This document shows positions 7,949 to 15,475 of a DNA stretch of 25,071 nucleotides, in pieces. The DNA comes from Thermoproteota archaeon. Its GTDB lineage: Archaea; Thermoproteota; EX4484-205; JAAOZP01. The stretch spans positions 1 to 25,071 of the forward strand of contig JANXDK010000001.1 in NCBI GenBank assembly GCA_025059435.1, in the 5' to 3' direction. The first letter of the stretch is position 1; every line of letters begins with the position of its first letter. A model generated the notes under the pieces. It was not told where the DNA came from, did not search any database, and saw nothing but the letters and a program-made list of their open reading frames with translations. A program made the position numbers and the translations under genes.

Positions 7949-8677
7949 TCACTTCGACCTTTCGTAATATTTCTTCACTTCTTCATAACTCAAGACCCTG
8001 AACTTCTTTTCATCAGTCCTTATTACTCCAATCCTGAGCCTATCCGGAGCCACCTCTTCTTTCAAAACATCAATGCTACCTTTAATTCCCATTATTATCG
8101 CTTCATCTAAACTCGCGTTCATAGAGTAATTATTCCTGAAATACTTCAATATGTCCTCTCTCCCTATACCTATTACCGATGCGAAATACTTGAAATATAT
8201 CCCAGTGGGATCCAACTGGTAAAGACTCGCTCCAAGCATGTCAACACCACCTATGAGCATAGAGATACCGAATGGCCTCATCCCGGCGTGCTGAGTATAT
8301 GCTTGAACTGTATTGCTTAGCCTCCTTACGAGATATTCCACATCTACTGGCTCATCGTATAGGAACCTGTTTATCTGTGCTTCGTTTCTGGCGTATTCAA
8401 CGAGAAGCCTTGCATCAGAATTAAAACCAGCAACCACAGTACCTATGTGTTCATCTATTTGGAAAAGCTTCTGACTGAAAGTCCTGTCCTGAAGCATATC
8501 TATCCTCTTTTCTACACCTGCCAGTACAATACCTTCCTCAACGTGAATCCCCCATGCCGTAGGACTATTATTTACCATAACCATTGCATAATCAACTTGA
8601 AGTATACGTCCGTCAGGCGAGAATCCATACATCCTTTCGTAACCAGGTATCATTCTGTTTAGATGAGAATTAACCAA
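7949..8677 (-). CDS. psmA: Proteasome alpha subunit
   Basis: Structural alpha subunit forming the gate rings of the 20S proteasome. The N-terminal signature GYERMYGFSPDGRILQVDYA and later AGMRPFGISMLIGG and LYQLDPTGIYFKYFASVIGIG are diagnostic. It is somewhat divergent: the usual segment after VEYA is here MVMVNNSPTAWGI. The start is uncertain. The TTG at 8677 is directly preceded by AAGGAG with almost no spacing, while the ATG at 8653 (MIPGYER) gives an N-terminus closer to the family but has no Shine-Dalgarno. A TATA-like TTTTTATAAAAGC near 8750-8762 predicts a leader of 50-75 bases. It heads the superoperon; no beta subunit is present. Confidence 0.93.
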   Translation of the reverse strand: MVNSHLNRMIPGYERMYGFSPDGRILQVDYAMVMVNNSPTAWGIHVEEGIVLAGVEKRIDMLQDRTFSQKLFQIDEHIGTVVAGFNSDARLLVEYARNEAQINRFLYDEPVDVEYLVRRLSNTVQAYTQHAGMRPFGISMLIGGVDMLGASLYQLDPTGIYFKYFASVIGIGREDILKYFRNNYSMNASLDEAIIMGIKGSIDVLKEEVAPDRLRIGVIRTDEKKFRVLSYEEVKKYYERSK

Positions 8678-9095
8678 CTCCTTATAATCTTTGCTCTATT
8701 TCCAAAGCAATAGGGAATCAGGTAATCCTTGTAAAAAGGAAGTAATTGCTTTTATAAAAAATCATGCCTTTTCCACCTGTAATTAATCATTCTCGATGCT
8801 TGAAAATCGTTCACCATATGTCCTCACCTACATTTTAAAGAATGTTCTCTAATCGTTTTTAATTAAATACATGTGTTCTGCTCATTACTCGTCTCCCTCT
8901 AATAGGAAAATGTAAGTTATCATTATTTTTTCACAGATAGTCTACTCATTAGATTCTATATGCGACTCAATTATACTTATCAGATCTTCTAACGACCCAT
9001 CCCTTTTATACAATTTTCAAAAGATATAAAATTCTCTTCAAAAGATTCTCAAGATATCTAAATAGTTTTTAATCGAGCTATCGAGTTAAAATTAA
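8678..9095. other. AT-rich intergenic region between rnp2 and psmA
   Basis: 418 bases with no convincing gene. It holds a minus-strand TATA-like box near 8750-8762 that probably starts the psmA superoperon, and a pair of direct repeats TTCAAAAGAT at 9016-9025 and 9037-9046 (21 bases apart), followed by a related TCTCAAGAT. I see no tRNA, no clear C/D-box RNA and no CRISPR-like unit. Confidence 0.5.
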
Positions 9096-9410
9096 TTAAG
9101 GATTATGATCTCGACATATTTTTCTGATGCAAAACTTGCTGACTGCTTTTCTTAAAGTCCCTGAAACACCTACTATTCTTAAGGATAACTGTGTTTCAGG
9201 ACTGTTTACTCTTGCCTTAAGAATTGGAACCATTTTATGCGGACATTTTACTATGATAATACCATTATAATTGCGTATTATCTTAAAAAAGAAACCCTTT
9301 TGCTCTTTGCATGATTCTCTAAGAATATTGATCAGCCCATTATAATCTCTAACTTCGAACACTACGTATCTCGTTTTATACTCTTTTACCGGCATCTCTT
9401 CTATTACCAT
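9096..9410 (-). CDS. rnp2: Ribonuclease P protein component 2 (Pop5)
   Basis: Protein subunit of archaeal RNase P, which removes 5' leaders from pre-tRNA; Pop5 forms a heterotetramer with Rpp30 that supports the catalytic domain of the RNA. The 104-residue product has the Pop5 start TRYVVFEVRDYN, a central GIIIVKCPHK strand with the family's Arg/Lys-Cys position, and the C-terminal signature RIVGVSGTLRKAVSKF. It is slightly shorter than Pyrococcus Pop5. It lies upstream of psmA, as in the conserved archaeal cluster, but the Rpp30 gene expected beside it is missing, and polB1 is instead divergent. The ATG at 9410 is about 27 bases from a TATA-like box, suggesting a leaderless mRNA. Confidence 0.8.
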   Translation of the reverse strand: MVIEEMPVKEYKTRYVVFEVRDYNGLINILRESCKEQKGFFFKIIRNYNGIIIVKCPHKMVPILKARVNSPETQLSLRIVGVSGTLRKAVSKFCIRKICRDHNP

Positions 9411-9431
9411 ATTACTCTCACAGGAGATAAA

Positions 9432-9442
9432 CCTATATATTG
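9432..9442. promoter_or_regulatory. Shared TATA-like box, rnp2 / polB1
   Basis: CCTATATATTG is nearly symmetric. Its centre (about 9437) is 27 bases from the rnp2 ATG at 9410 and predicts a plus-strand start near 9464, 14 bases before the polB1 ATG. It is the only TATA-like element between the two genes. Confidence 0.5.
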
Positions 9443-9477
9443 AGAACTAAGATCTGTGTTGAGCAAGAAAGAGGAAG

Positions 9478-11931
9478 ATGGAAGAGAGAAGGGGGCTGAT
9501 GCTGGTTTCCGCATCCTACGACGGGAGTAGTAGGAGGGTTTTGCTTAAATTGTATGATCCGGAGAAGCAAGAGATGTTGATTTTCCCGTCTACTGAAAAT
9601 CATCAGCCTTACTTATTGACTGATTTAAGCATCGAGGAGTTGATGAACAATCAGCAGTTGATTAACCACCACGGATTTGATAGGATCGAGGAGGTTAAAA
9701 AATATGATCTGCTGGAAGATAGAGAGAAGATTTTCAGAAAGGTGATTGCGAAAGACCCGCTATCGATAGGTGGGTCTGCGACATCCCTAAGAGAGATAAT
9801 TGGTAGAGTTTGGGAAGCCGATATTCACTATACTTGGTGTTACATATACGATACGGATAAGAAACCTGGGCTATACTATGATATAGTTGATGGTAATCTA
9901 GTTGAGAGACGTTTAGAAACAATAATGGAGGAAGCCGTTAAGTTCCCCGAGTCTCATTATCCTGAAATAAGAGAGTTGGTTGAAATACTTAACCAGCCGA
10001 TACCATTTATGAAACTTTCCTCACTTGACATAGAAGTTAGACCCCCTGGTCCAAACCATGTCCCAGATGCAAATAAGGCAGAAGATCCGATAATCTCAGT
10101 GGCTTTCAAATCTAATACTGAAGGAGGTAAGGTCTACGTTCTTGATAATTTCGATGGGGAGGAGTATGATGGGGTTAAGAAGATAATTCACATCTCTAGC
10201 GAGGAGAGACTTTTGAAAGAGATATTTAAGGAAATTAATAAATATCCTTTCTTAGTGACTTTCAATGGTGATAAGTTCGACCTACTATACTTGTATAATA
10301 GGGCTAAAAAACTGTCATTGGATGAAGATCCTACCCTAGAAAAAGGTAAGGATTACGTTAATATTATTAACGGTGTGCATATAGACCTCTATAGGGTTTT
10401 TTTCAACAAGTCAATACAAAACTATGCATATGGTGGAGTATATAAGGAAGCAACGCTGGATGCTATTGGAAAGGCCCTGATAGGCAAGGGTAAAATAGAT
10501 TTGACGGAGGATATCTCGCTTCTTAAGCCAAAAGAACTTGCTGAGTATTGCTTTAGGGATGCGGAGATAACTTTTGACTTAATTGCTAGCAAGGACTACC
10601 TTCTTCTCAAGCTCTTAGTGCTTTTCATGAGGATAAGTAGGCTACCCATGGAAGATGTTGTTAGACATGGTGTCTCCACATGGATTAAAAGCATGCTTCT
10701 AAGCCTACACAGGAGAAAAAACTATCTAGTACCGAGACGGGAGGATATTCTACAGCTTAAAAGCGAAAAGAAATCTGAGGCTATCATAAAAGGTAAAAAA
10801 TATAGGGGGGCAATAGTGCTCGAGCCCAAGCCGGGCTTATACTTCAACCTTGTGATCCTCGATTTCGCATCACTATACCCAAGTATAATAATGAACTTCA
10901 ACATAAGCTACGAAACAGTCAGATGTGTTCATGAGAAGTGTAAGAGTAATACTCCGATGAACTCCCCCCACTGGATTTGTGTGGAAAGGAGAGGTATAGA
11001 GAGTTCCATAATAGGTGCGTTAAGAGAGCTTCGAGTAAAATATTATCAGCCTCTTTCTAAGAAAGCAGAAACCCCTGAAAAACGCGCTTTTTACGACGTT
11101 GTACAGAGAGCGATAAAAGTCTTCATAAACGCTAGCTACGGTGTTATGGGTGCGGACACTTTCCATTTCTATGCTCCATCTGCTGCTGAGACAGTAACGT
11201 GGATAGGTAGGGGAATATTCACTGAACTAGTTGAAGCCGCAAGGAGCCTCGGAATAGAGGTTGTTTACGGCGATACCGATTCAATATTCCTCAGGAATCC
11301 CAAGCCACATGAGGTGGAGAAGCTCATTGAACTCGTGAGAGAGAAGTACAATATTGAGCTTAATATCGATAAGGTATACAGATATGGGGTTTTCAGCCAG
11401 CGTAAGAAGAACTACCTTGGAGTTACAGAAGACGGTAACGTAGATATAAAGGGTCTTGTGGGAAAGAAGAGTTCAACACCCAAGTTCGTAAAGCAGGCTT
11501 TCCACGATATGGTTAGCATACTCAGCAAGGTTAAGAATGAGGAGGAGTTTAATGCGGCTGTTGAAAGCATAAAGAACATGATAAACGAATATGTTGAGAA
11601 ACTTGTTAACAAGCAGCTTAGTCTCGAGGAGCTTGCTTTCGAAGTAATGTTAAGCAAGCCTTTAGACGATTATGATAAAAACACGCCGCAACACGTAAAG
11701 GCAGCGAAACAACTTGAGAGAGAAATGGGTGTTAAAGCTAGGGCTGGTGACATAATCTCTTACGTTAAGGTTAAAAAAGGTGTTAAACCCGTTAAATTGG
11801 CTAGAATAGAAGAGATTGACCTTGATAAGTATCTTGAAGTCATGAAGGCTACTTTCGAACAGGTTCTCGATCCATTGGGTATAGATATAGAGCCTCCTAG
11901 GAGAAGCCTAAAGCTTAAAGACTTCATGTAG
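9478..11931 (+). CDS. polB1: Family B DNA polymerase, PolB1 type
   Basis: DNA-dependent DNA polymerase with proofreading. Exonuclease motifs are intact: Exo I LDIE (D184, E186), Exo II NGDKFD (263-268, with D268) and Exo III YCFRD (Y357, D361). Polymerase motifs are intact: A, DFASLYPS (462-469); B, KVFINASYG (547-555); C, YGDTDS (D599, D601). The palm-thumb blocks KKNYLGV, VDIKGL, LAFEVMLSKPLD and KNTPQHVKAAKQL match the Sulfolobus PolB1 (Dpo1) pattern as I recall it, not PolB3. At 817 residues it is shorter than that enzyme; the missing part appears to be the N-terminal extension, which in Sulfolobus carries a PCNA-binding motif. Coexistence with PolD (DP1, 8 kb away) is a TACK trait outside Thermoprotei. 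The ATG follows AAAGAGGAAG. A dehydrogenase gene starts 20 bases after the stop. Confidence 0.95.
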   Translation: MEERRGLMLVSASYDGSSRRVLLKLYDPEKQEMLIFPSTENHQPYLLTDLSIEELMNNQQLINHHGFDRIEEVKKYDLLEDREKIFRKVIAKDPLSIGGSATSLREIIGRVWEADIHYTWCYIYDTDKKPGLYYDIVDGNLVERRLETIMEEAVKFPESHYPEIRELVEILNQPIPFMKLSSLDIEVRPPGPNHVPDANKAEDPIISVAFKSNTEGGKVYVLDNFDGEEYDGVKKIIHISSEERLLKEIFKEINKYPFLVTFNGDKFDLLYLYNRAKKLSLDEDPTLEKGKDYVNIINGVHIDLYRVFFNKSIQNYAYGGVYKEATLDAIGKALIGKGKIDLTEDISLLKPKELAEYCFRDAEITFDLIASKDYLLLKLLVLFMRISRLPMEDVVRHGVSTWIKSMLLSLHRRKNYLVPRREDILQLKSEKKSEAIIKGKKYRGAIVLEPKPGLYFNLVILDFASLYPSIIMNFNISYETVRCVHEKCKSNTPMNSPHWICVERRGIESSIIGALRELRVKYYQPLSKKAETPEKRAFYDVVQRAIKVFINASYGVMGADTFHFYAPSAAETVTWIGRGIFTELVEAARSLGIEVVYGDTDSIFLRNPKPHEVEKLIELVREKYNIELNIDKVYRYGVFSQRKKNYLGVTEDGNVDIKGLVGKKSSTPKFVKQAFHDMVSILSKVKNEEEFNAAVESIKNMINEYVEKLVNKQLSLEELAFEVMLSKPLDDYDKNTPQHVKAAKQLEREMGVKARAGDIISYVKVKKGVKPVKLARIEEIDLDKYLEVMKATFEQVLDPLGIDIEPPRRSLKLKDFM

Positions 11932-11951
11932 CAGCAATCATTGTTGTTAGA

Positions 11952-12899
11952 ATGGGTAAGAAACCAAGCGTTATAGTAGTTGGAGCAGGCGGTTTCGGGA
12001 AGAACCATGTAAGAGTTCTTGCAGAGCTCGGAAGCTTGGGTGGAGTATGCGACATAGATAGGGAGAAGGCCAGCACATACGGAAAATTATACAATGTACC
12101 GTATTACTTAAACGTATCTGATATTCCTGAGGGAGCCTACGATGGAGCAATAGTCTCAACGCCCACTTCAACCCATAAGGATGTTGCAATGCAAATAGCA
12201 TCGAAAGAAATAGGATATATATTCATAGAAAAGCCTTTCACTCCAACGCTGAAGGAAGCAATAGAACTCATCGAATTTCTTAAAAGGAAGAATGTTAAGA
12301 TAATGGTGGGCTTTATTGAGAGGTTCAATCCAGCCGTCAAGATGGTTAAGAAGTATGTTGATGAAGAGGCTTTAGGCGAGATAATCATGGCTTCGGCTAC
12401 TAGGGTGAGAAGATGGCCTGAGAGAATAATCGATTCAGGGGTCCTCTTAGATACTGCGATTCACGATGTGGATTTGATGAGATATCTTTTCTCAGAAGAG
12501 CCGATCAAAGTATACGCTAAAACGGGAAAGTCGATGCATAGGATCCACGAAGACTATGCAACGATACTATTAACCTTCCAGAGTGGGAAAATGGCATTAA
12601 TTAATGCGAACTGGTTGACCCCTTTTAAGATAAGAAGTATAGAGGTAATAGGTTCTGAAGGCGTGGTTGAAGCCGATTTGGTTACACAACAAGTAACTCT
12701 AAGCTCTAAGGATGATAGGATAACCCCCTTCTCAGAGTGGAGAGAACCCCTTCGCTATGAGTTGAAACATTTCCTTGACTGTATAACTAGTAATGAAAAA
12801 CCCAATCCAGATGAGAGGGATGCTTTAAAAGCACTTGAAATAATCGAGGCCAGTTTAAAATCCTCGAAGACAGGAAATTCCGTTGAGGTAAGTACGTAA
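11952..12899 (+). CDS. Gfo/Idh/MocA family NAD(P)-dependent oxidoreductase
   Basis: Cytosolic NAD(P)-dependent dehydrogenase acting on a sugar or nucleotide sugar. The N-terminal Rossmann fold has GAGGFG (11-16) and an acidic CDID at the end of strand 2 (33-36), which favours NAD. The EKPFT motif (93-97, K94) and the GFIERFNP segment (120-127) are typical, and the C-terminal domain has DTAIHDVDL (167-175) with the active-site histidine H171. Length 315 is typical. Some archaeal relatives are UDP-N-acetylglucosamine 3-dehydrogenases, but nothing here fixes the substrate. It follows polB1 by 20 bases and precedes a small membrane protein by 17 bases, so it may be co-transcribed with either. Confidence 0.85.
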   Translation: MGKKPSVIVVGAGGFGKNHVRVLAELGSLGGVCDIDREKASTYGKLYNVPYYLNVSDIPEGAYDGAIVSTPTSTHKDVAMQIASKEIGYIFIEKPFTPTLKEAIELIEFLKRKNVKIMVGFIERFNPAVKMVKKYVDEEALGEIIMASATRVRRWPERIIDSGVLLDTAIHDVDLMRYLFSEEPIKVYAKTGKSMHRIHEDYATILLTFQSGKMALINANWLTPFKIRSIEVIGSEGVVEADLVTQQVTLSSKDDRITPFSEWREPLRYELKHFLDCITSNEKPNPDERDALKALEIIEASLKSSKTGNSVEVST

Positions 12900-12916
12900 C
12901 CTTTTTAAAAAGCTTC

Positions 12917-13327
12917 TTGAAGGGATGCGCAGTATTGAGCTCTGGGAAAGAGTCTGGGAGAACAACGTCGATCCAGAACGCTATTTTAGGGAGAAGATTA
13001 TTTAATCTGTCTCCGGGAATAATCCTTGCAGTAACATACTTTTTAGCAAGCATTACTACAAGCGAAAGAGCCTACAACTTGATTATTGCAGGAGCATTGA
13101 TAGGATTTTCCACTTGTATAAGGTTGATTTCTGAAAAAATGCTTAAGAGAATTGTGCGCTACATGTTTCTAACGGGGGTGGTGATGGGAGTTACTGGAAT
13201 TTCGCCACCATTTTATTTCACAATAGTTTACGGAATAATGTCACCTATGGATTTGGCGTTTAGTATAGTTTGTGTAGTTCTTACCGTAGTGACTATTGTC
13301 AAAATAAAGAATTTTAATATACTGTAA
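12917..13327 (+). CDS. Hypothetical membrane protein, about four transmembrane segments
   Basis: I do not recognise this family. The 136-residue product has four hydrophobic stretches: about 31-47, 52-72, 80-108 (with a Pro-Pro break, ISPPFYF) and 111-131, and a short basic N-terminal tail. Charged residues between segments 2 and 3 (SEKMLKRIVR) suggest a cytosolic loop. It is too short for an ECF S component, which normally has six helices. Two TTG starts are possible. The one at 12917 gives MKGCAVLSSG. The one at 12935 gives MSSGKESG and lies 28 bases after a TATA-like CTTTTTAAAAAGC at 12901-12913, so it may be the real leaderless start. Neighbours are a dehydrogenase and a zinc-ribbon membrane protein. 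Confidence 0.6.
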   Translation: MKGCAVLSSGKESGRTTSIQNAILGRRLFNLSPGIILAVTYFLASITTSERAYNLIIAGALIGFSTCIRLISEKMLKRIVRYMFLTGVVMGVTGISPPFYFTIVYGIMSPMDLAFSIVCVVLTVVTIVKIKNFNIL

Positions 13328-13385
13328 AGGAAGAATCTGGAGTATAGAAAAGTTAATTACCACCTTGACTCATTGAATACGAGTA

Positions 13386-13874
13386 TTGAATAAGTCGAAT
13401 GTCTTAGCAATTGGCGTACTGCTAGTAGGGCTTGGTCTATATCTTCAGAGTAGCAAAGGAATGATTAGAGAGGAACTAATGAAATATACGGGTGGAGAAG
13501 GGAACTTCACGTCGCTCACAACAATCCTTTTCTGGGCTGGCTTAATAGTTGTGATAATTTCAATATTGATCAGGCCGAAGAAAAGGAGGATAGTAATACC
13601 TGCTGAAACCGAAGTCCCCCAGAAGAAGTTGACAGAAGTTGGATATGGAGCCGAGGAAGCCTTGGAAGCTAGCGAGACTGGAGTTGAGCAAGCATACGAA
13701 GAGGTTCCTCCGTCTCCTGAAGAGGTTGTAGAAGAGAGTATGGGGGAAGAGACTGTTGAGGAGGAAGAGAAGCCTGGGAAAGTGGGTGAAGTAATCGGTT
13801 TCTGTCCAAGATGCGGCGCCCCTGTTACTGAGGGAGTAAGATATTGTAGGAAATGCGGCCTTAAATTGAAATAA
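13386..13874 (+). CDS. Membrane protein with acidic linker and C-terminal zinc ribbon
   Basis: A 162-residue protein of unknown function. It has a hydrophobic N-terminal helix (about 5-23), a short extra-membrane loop (24-44) and a second helix (45-62), followed by a basic stop-transfer stretch (RPKKRR). Then comes a Glu-rich linker (about 72-135) and a C-terminal zinc ribbon CPRCGAPV...YCRKCGLKLK. The topology predicts both ends in or near the cytosol, with the zinc ribbon cytosolic on a flexible acidic tether. Similar ribbon-tailed small membrane proteins are common in archaea without known roles. The start is TTG; an AT-rich element (AGTTAATTAC) about 31 bases upstream supports it. It lies 41 bases before the inositol-phosphate synthase gene. 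Confidence 0.7.
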   Translation: MNKSNVLAIGVLLVGLGLYLQSSKGMIREELMKYTGGEGNFTSLTTILFWAGLIVVIISILIRPKKRRIVIPAETEVPQKKLTEVGYGAEEALEASETGVEQAYEEVPPSPEEVVEESMGEETVEEEEKPGKVGEVIGFCPRCGAPVTEGVRYCRKCGLKLK

Positions 13875-13887
13875 GCTTCAAGAGTTA

Positions 13888-13897
13888 ATTTTATAAG
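13888..13897 (+). promoter_or_regulatory. Putative TATA box of the inositol-phosphate synthase gene
   Basis: ATTTTATAAG is centred about 23 bases before the TTG start at 13916. This fits a leaderless transcript, and it suggests independent transcription although the preceding gene ends only 41 bases away. Confidence 0.5.
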
Positions 13898-13915
13898 GGT
13901 AAAATAATTTCCATT

Positions 13916-14989
13916 TTGAATCAGAGATTGGGTAAAATAAAAGTCGCAATAGCCGGCGTCGGAAACTGTGCGTCAGCCCTAGTGCAGGGGGTTTATTACT
14001 ACCGTAATGGTAATGATCAAACCGGTTTAGCACATCCCGATGTAGGGGGCTATAAGCCCGAAGACATAGAGTTCGTAGCCGCCTTCGACGTAGATAGTAG
14101 GAAAGTCGGTAAAGATCTGAGTGAAGCGATCTTTGAGAAGCCGAATAATACGATTAAGTTTCAAGAAGTCCCTAAAATCGGAGTTACTGTAAAGAAGGGT
14201 CCTGTTCTAGACGGGGTAGGAAGGTATTTAAGAGAAGTCATAAAGTTCTCAGAAGATAAGGATACAAATATTGTGGAAGAGTTAAAATCATCCGGTGCGG
14301 ATATTCTGATAAACTACCTTCCTGTTGGCAGTGAGAATGGGAGTCGTTTCTATGCTCAATCCGCTTTGGAAGCCAATGTCGCATTCATAAATGCTATGCC
14401 GACTTTCATAGCCTCATCTGAAGAATGGCAGAAAAAGTTTGAAGAAAAAGGGTTGCCTATTGCGGGCGACGACGTTATGAGCCAACTCGGTGCAACAGTT
14501 TTACATAAGACGCTGATAAAACTCTTAGTCGACAGGGGGGTTAAGGTGGACGAGTCGTACCAGCTTAACATAGGTGGGGATACGGATTTTCTGAATATGC
14601 TGGAGCAGCAGAGGCTTGTATCAAAGAGGGAGAGTAAGACCTCTGCAGTAAGAGCAATGTCTCCATATGAGATGCCTTTGAGAATAGGACCGAGCGATTA
14701 TATTCCGTTTCTAGAAAACGAGAAAATATGTTATATATGGATAAAAGGAAGGTATTTCGGTGGAGCACCATTGTCCATCGACCTTAAGCTTTCAGTAATA
14801 GATTCTCCAAACAGTGCTGGAGTAATAATAGATGCGTTAAGAGGAGTCAAGGTTGCTATGGACAGAGGTATTAGCGGGCCTCTAATAAGCGTGTCTGCAT
14901 ACTGTTTTAAACATCCCCCAGTTCAAATGCCATACGAGGAAGCTAAGAGGAGATTCGAAGAGTTCATAAGAGGAGAACGTGAAAGATAG
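13916..14989 (+). CDS. ino1: myo-Inositol-1-phosphate synthase
   Basis: Converts glucose 6-phosphate to L-myo-inositol 1-phosphate with NAD+, the first step to archaetidylinositol lipids and, in hyperthermophiles, to the solute di-myo-inositol phosphate. The 357-residue protein has the Rossmann motif AGVGNCASALVQG (13-25), INYLPVGSE, NAMPTFIAS, GDDVMSQLGAT (184-194), NIGGDTDFLNM and IDSPNSAGVIIDALR. It is closest in layout to the compact mycobacterial-type enzymes. In those I recall the signature as GDD-x-K-S-Q; here the lysine position is Met188, while a lysine replaces arginine a few residues later (LHKTL). The start is TTG, with a TATA-like box about 23 bases upstream. Confidence 0.92.
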   Translation: MNQRLGKIKVAIAGVGNCASALVQGVYYYRNGNDQTGLAHPDVGGYKPEDIEFVAAFDVDSRKVGKDLSEAIFEKPNNTIKFQEVPKIGVTVKKGPVLDGVGRYLREVIKFSEDKDTNIVEELKSSGADILINYLPVGSENGSRFYAQSALEANVAFINAMPTFIASSEEWQKKFEEKGLPIAGDDVMSQLGATVLHKTLIKLLVDRGVKVDESYQLNIGGDTDFLNMLEQQRLVSKRESKTSAVRAMSPYEMPLRIGPSDYIPFLENEKICYIWIKGRYFGGAPLSIDLKLSVIDSPNSAGVIIDALRGVKVAMDRGISGPLISVSAYCFKHPPVQMPYEEAKRRFEEFIRGERER

Positions 14990-15008
14990 GAAACATTATT
15001 CCTGCTCT

Positions 15009-15431
15009 TTACAAGCCGATTATAAGCTCTATAGTGGCTTCACAACCTTCCCTCAACCTTTCGACTATTCTCCTATCTATGTCTACGGCACTCTTGTTAC
15101 TTCTAATCCCAACTGTCTTGTCGCAGATGTATTTGCTTTTCCTGAAGACCATCGTAAAATCATCCCTAAAAGTTAGAGCAGGATCACCGTAGCAATAAAA
15201 CTCGTCCACGAGGTCTCCAGCAATTATTTTAACAATTATCTTAACTGGTTTTCTAGCGGCATTCTTAAAAGCGTCAGAGAGCATTCTAGGAGACTTGTCT
15301 GCAGAAACTAGTAGGAAACAATCTCCACTCTTCCTTACTTCAGCATCTCTGGTAATCGCCAGCGTAGTAGGGTGGGTTGCACTTATATTCTTATGCCCTC
15401 TGCCATGGACTTTTTCCACAATGGTACTCAT
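15009..15431 (-). CDS. DUF371 family protein
   Basis: Conserved archaeal protein of unknown function, 140 residues. The family signature is visible: GHKNISATHPTTLAITRDAEV (12-32), GDCFLLVSADKSP (36-48), then AGDLVDEFYCYGDPAL. The fold is predicted to be mostly beta. The conserved histidines and aspartates of the first two blocks suggest a metal or nucleotide site, but no activity is established to my knowledge. The ATG at 15431 is about 21 bases from a TATA-like box shared with the divergent pcm gene, so a leaderless or very short leader is likely. Confidence 0.8.
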   Translation of the reverse strand: MSTIVEKVHGRGHKNISATHPTTLAITRDAEVRKSGDCFLLVSADKSPRMLSDAFKNAARKPVKIIVKIIAGDLVDEFYCYGDPALTFRDDFTMVFRKSKYICDKTVGIRSNKSAVDIDRRIVERLREGCEATIELIIGL

Positions 15432-15447
15432 ACCTAAGCGAAAAATG

Positions 15448-15457
15448 GTTTTATTCT
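15448..15457. promoter_or_regulatory. Shared TATA-like box, DUF371 / pcm
   Basis: GTTTTATTCT on the plus strand (AGAATAAAAC on the minus strand) lies midway between the divergent starts at 15431 and 15476. Its centre is about 21 and 24 bases from them. It is the only such element in the 44-base gap. Confidence 0.45.
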
Positions 15458-15475
15458 TAGATTTAAGAAATACTG

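Noticed and set aside
12917..13327. Small membrane protein as the missing ECF S component
   Set aside because: It has about four, not six, hydrophobic segments, is 9 kb from the ECF genes on the other strand, and lacks any S-component motif I recognise.
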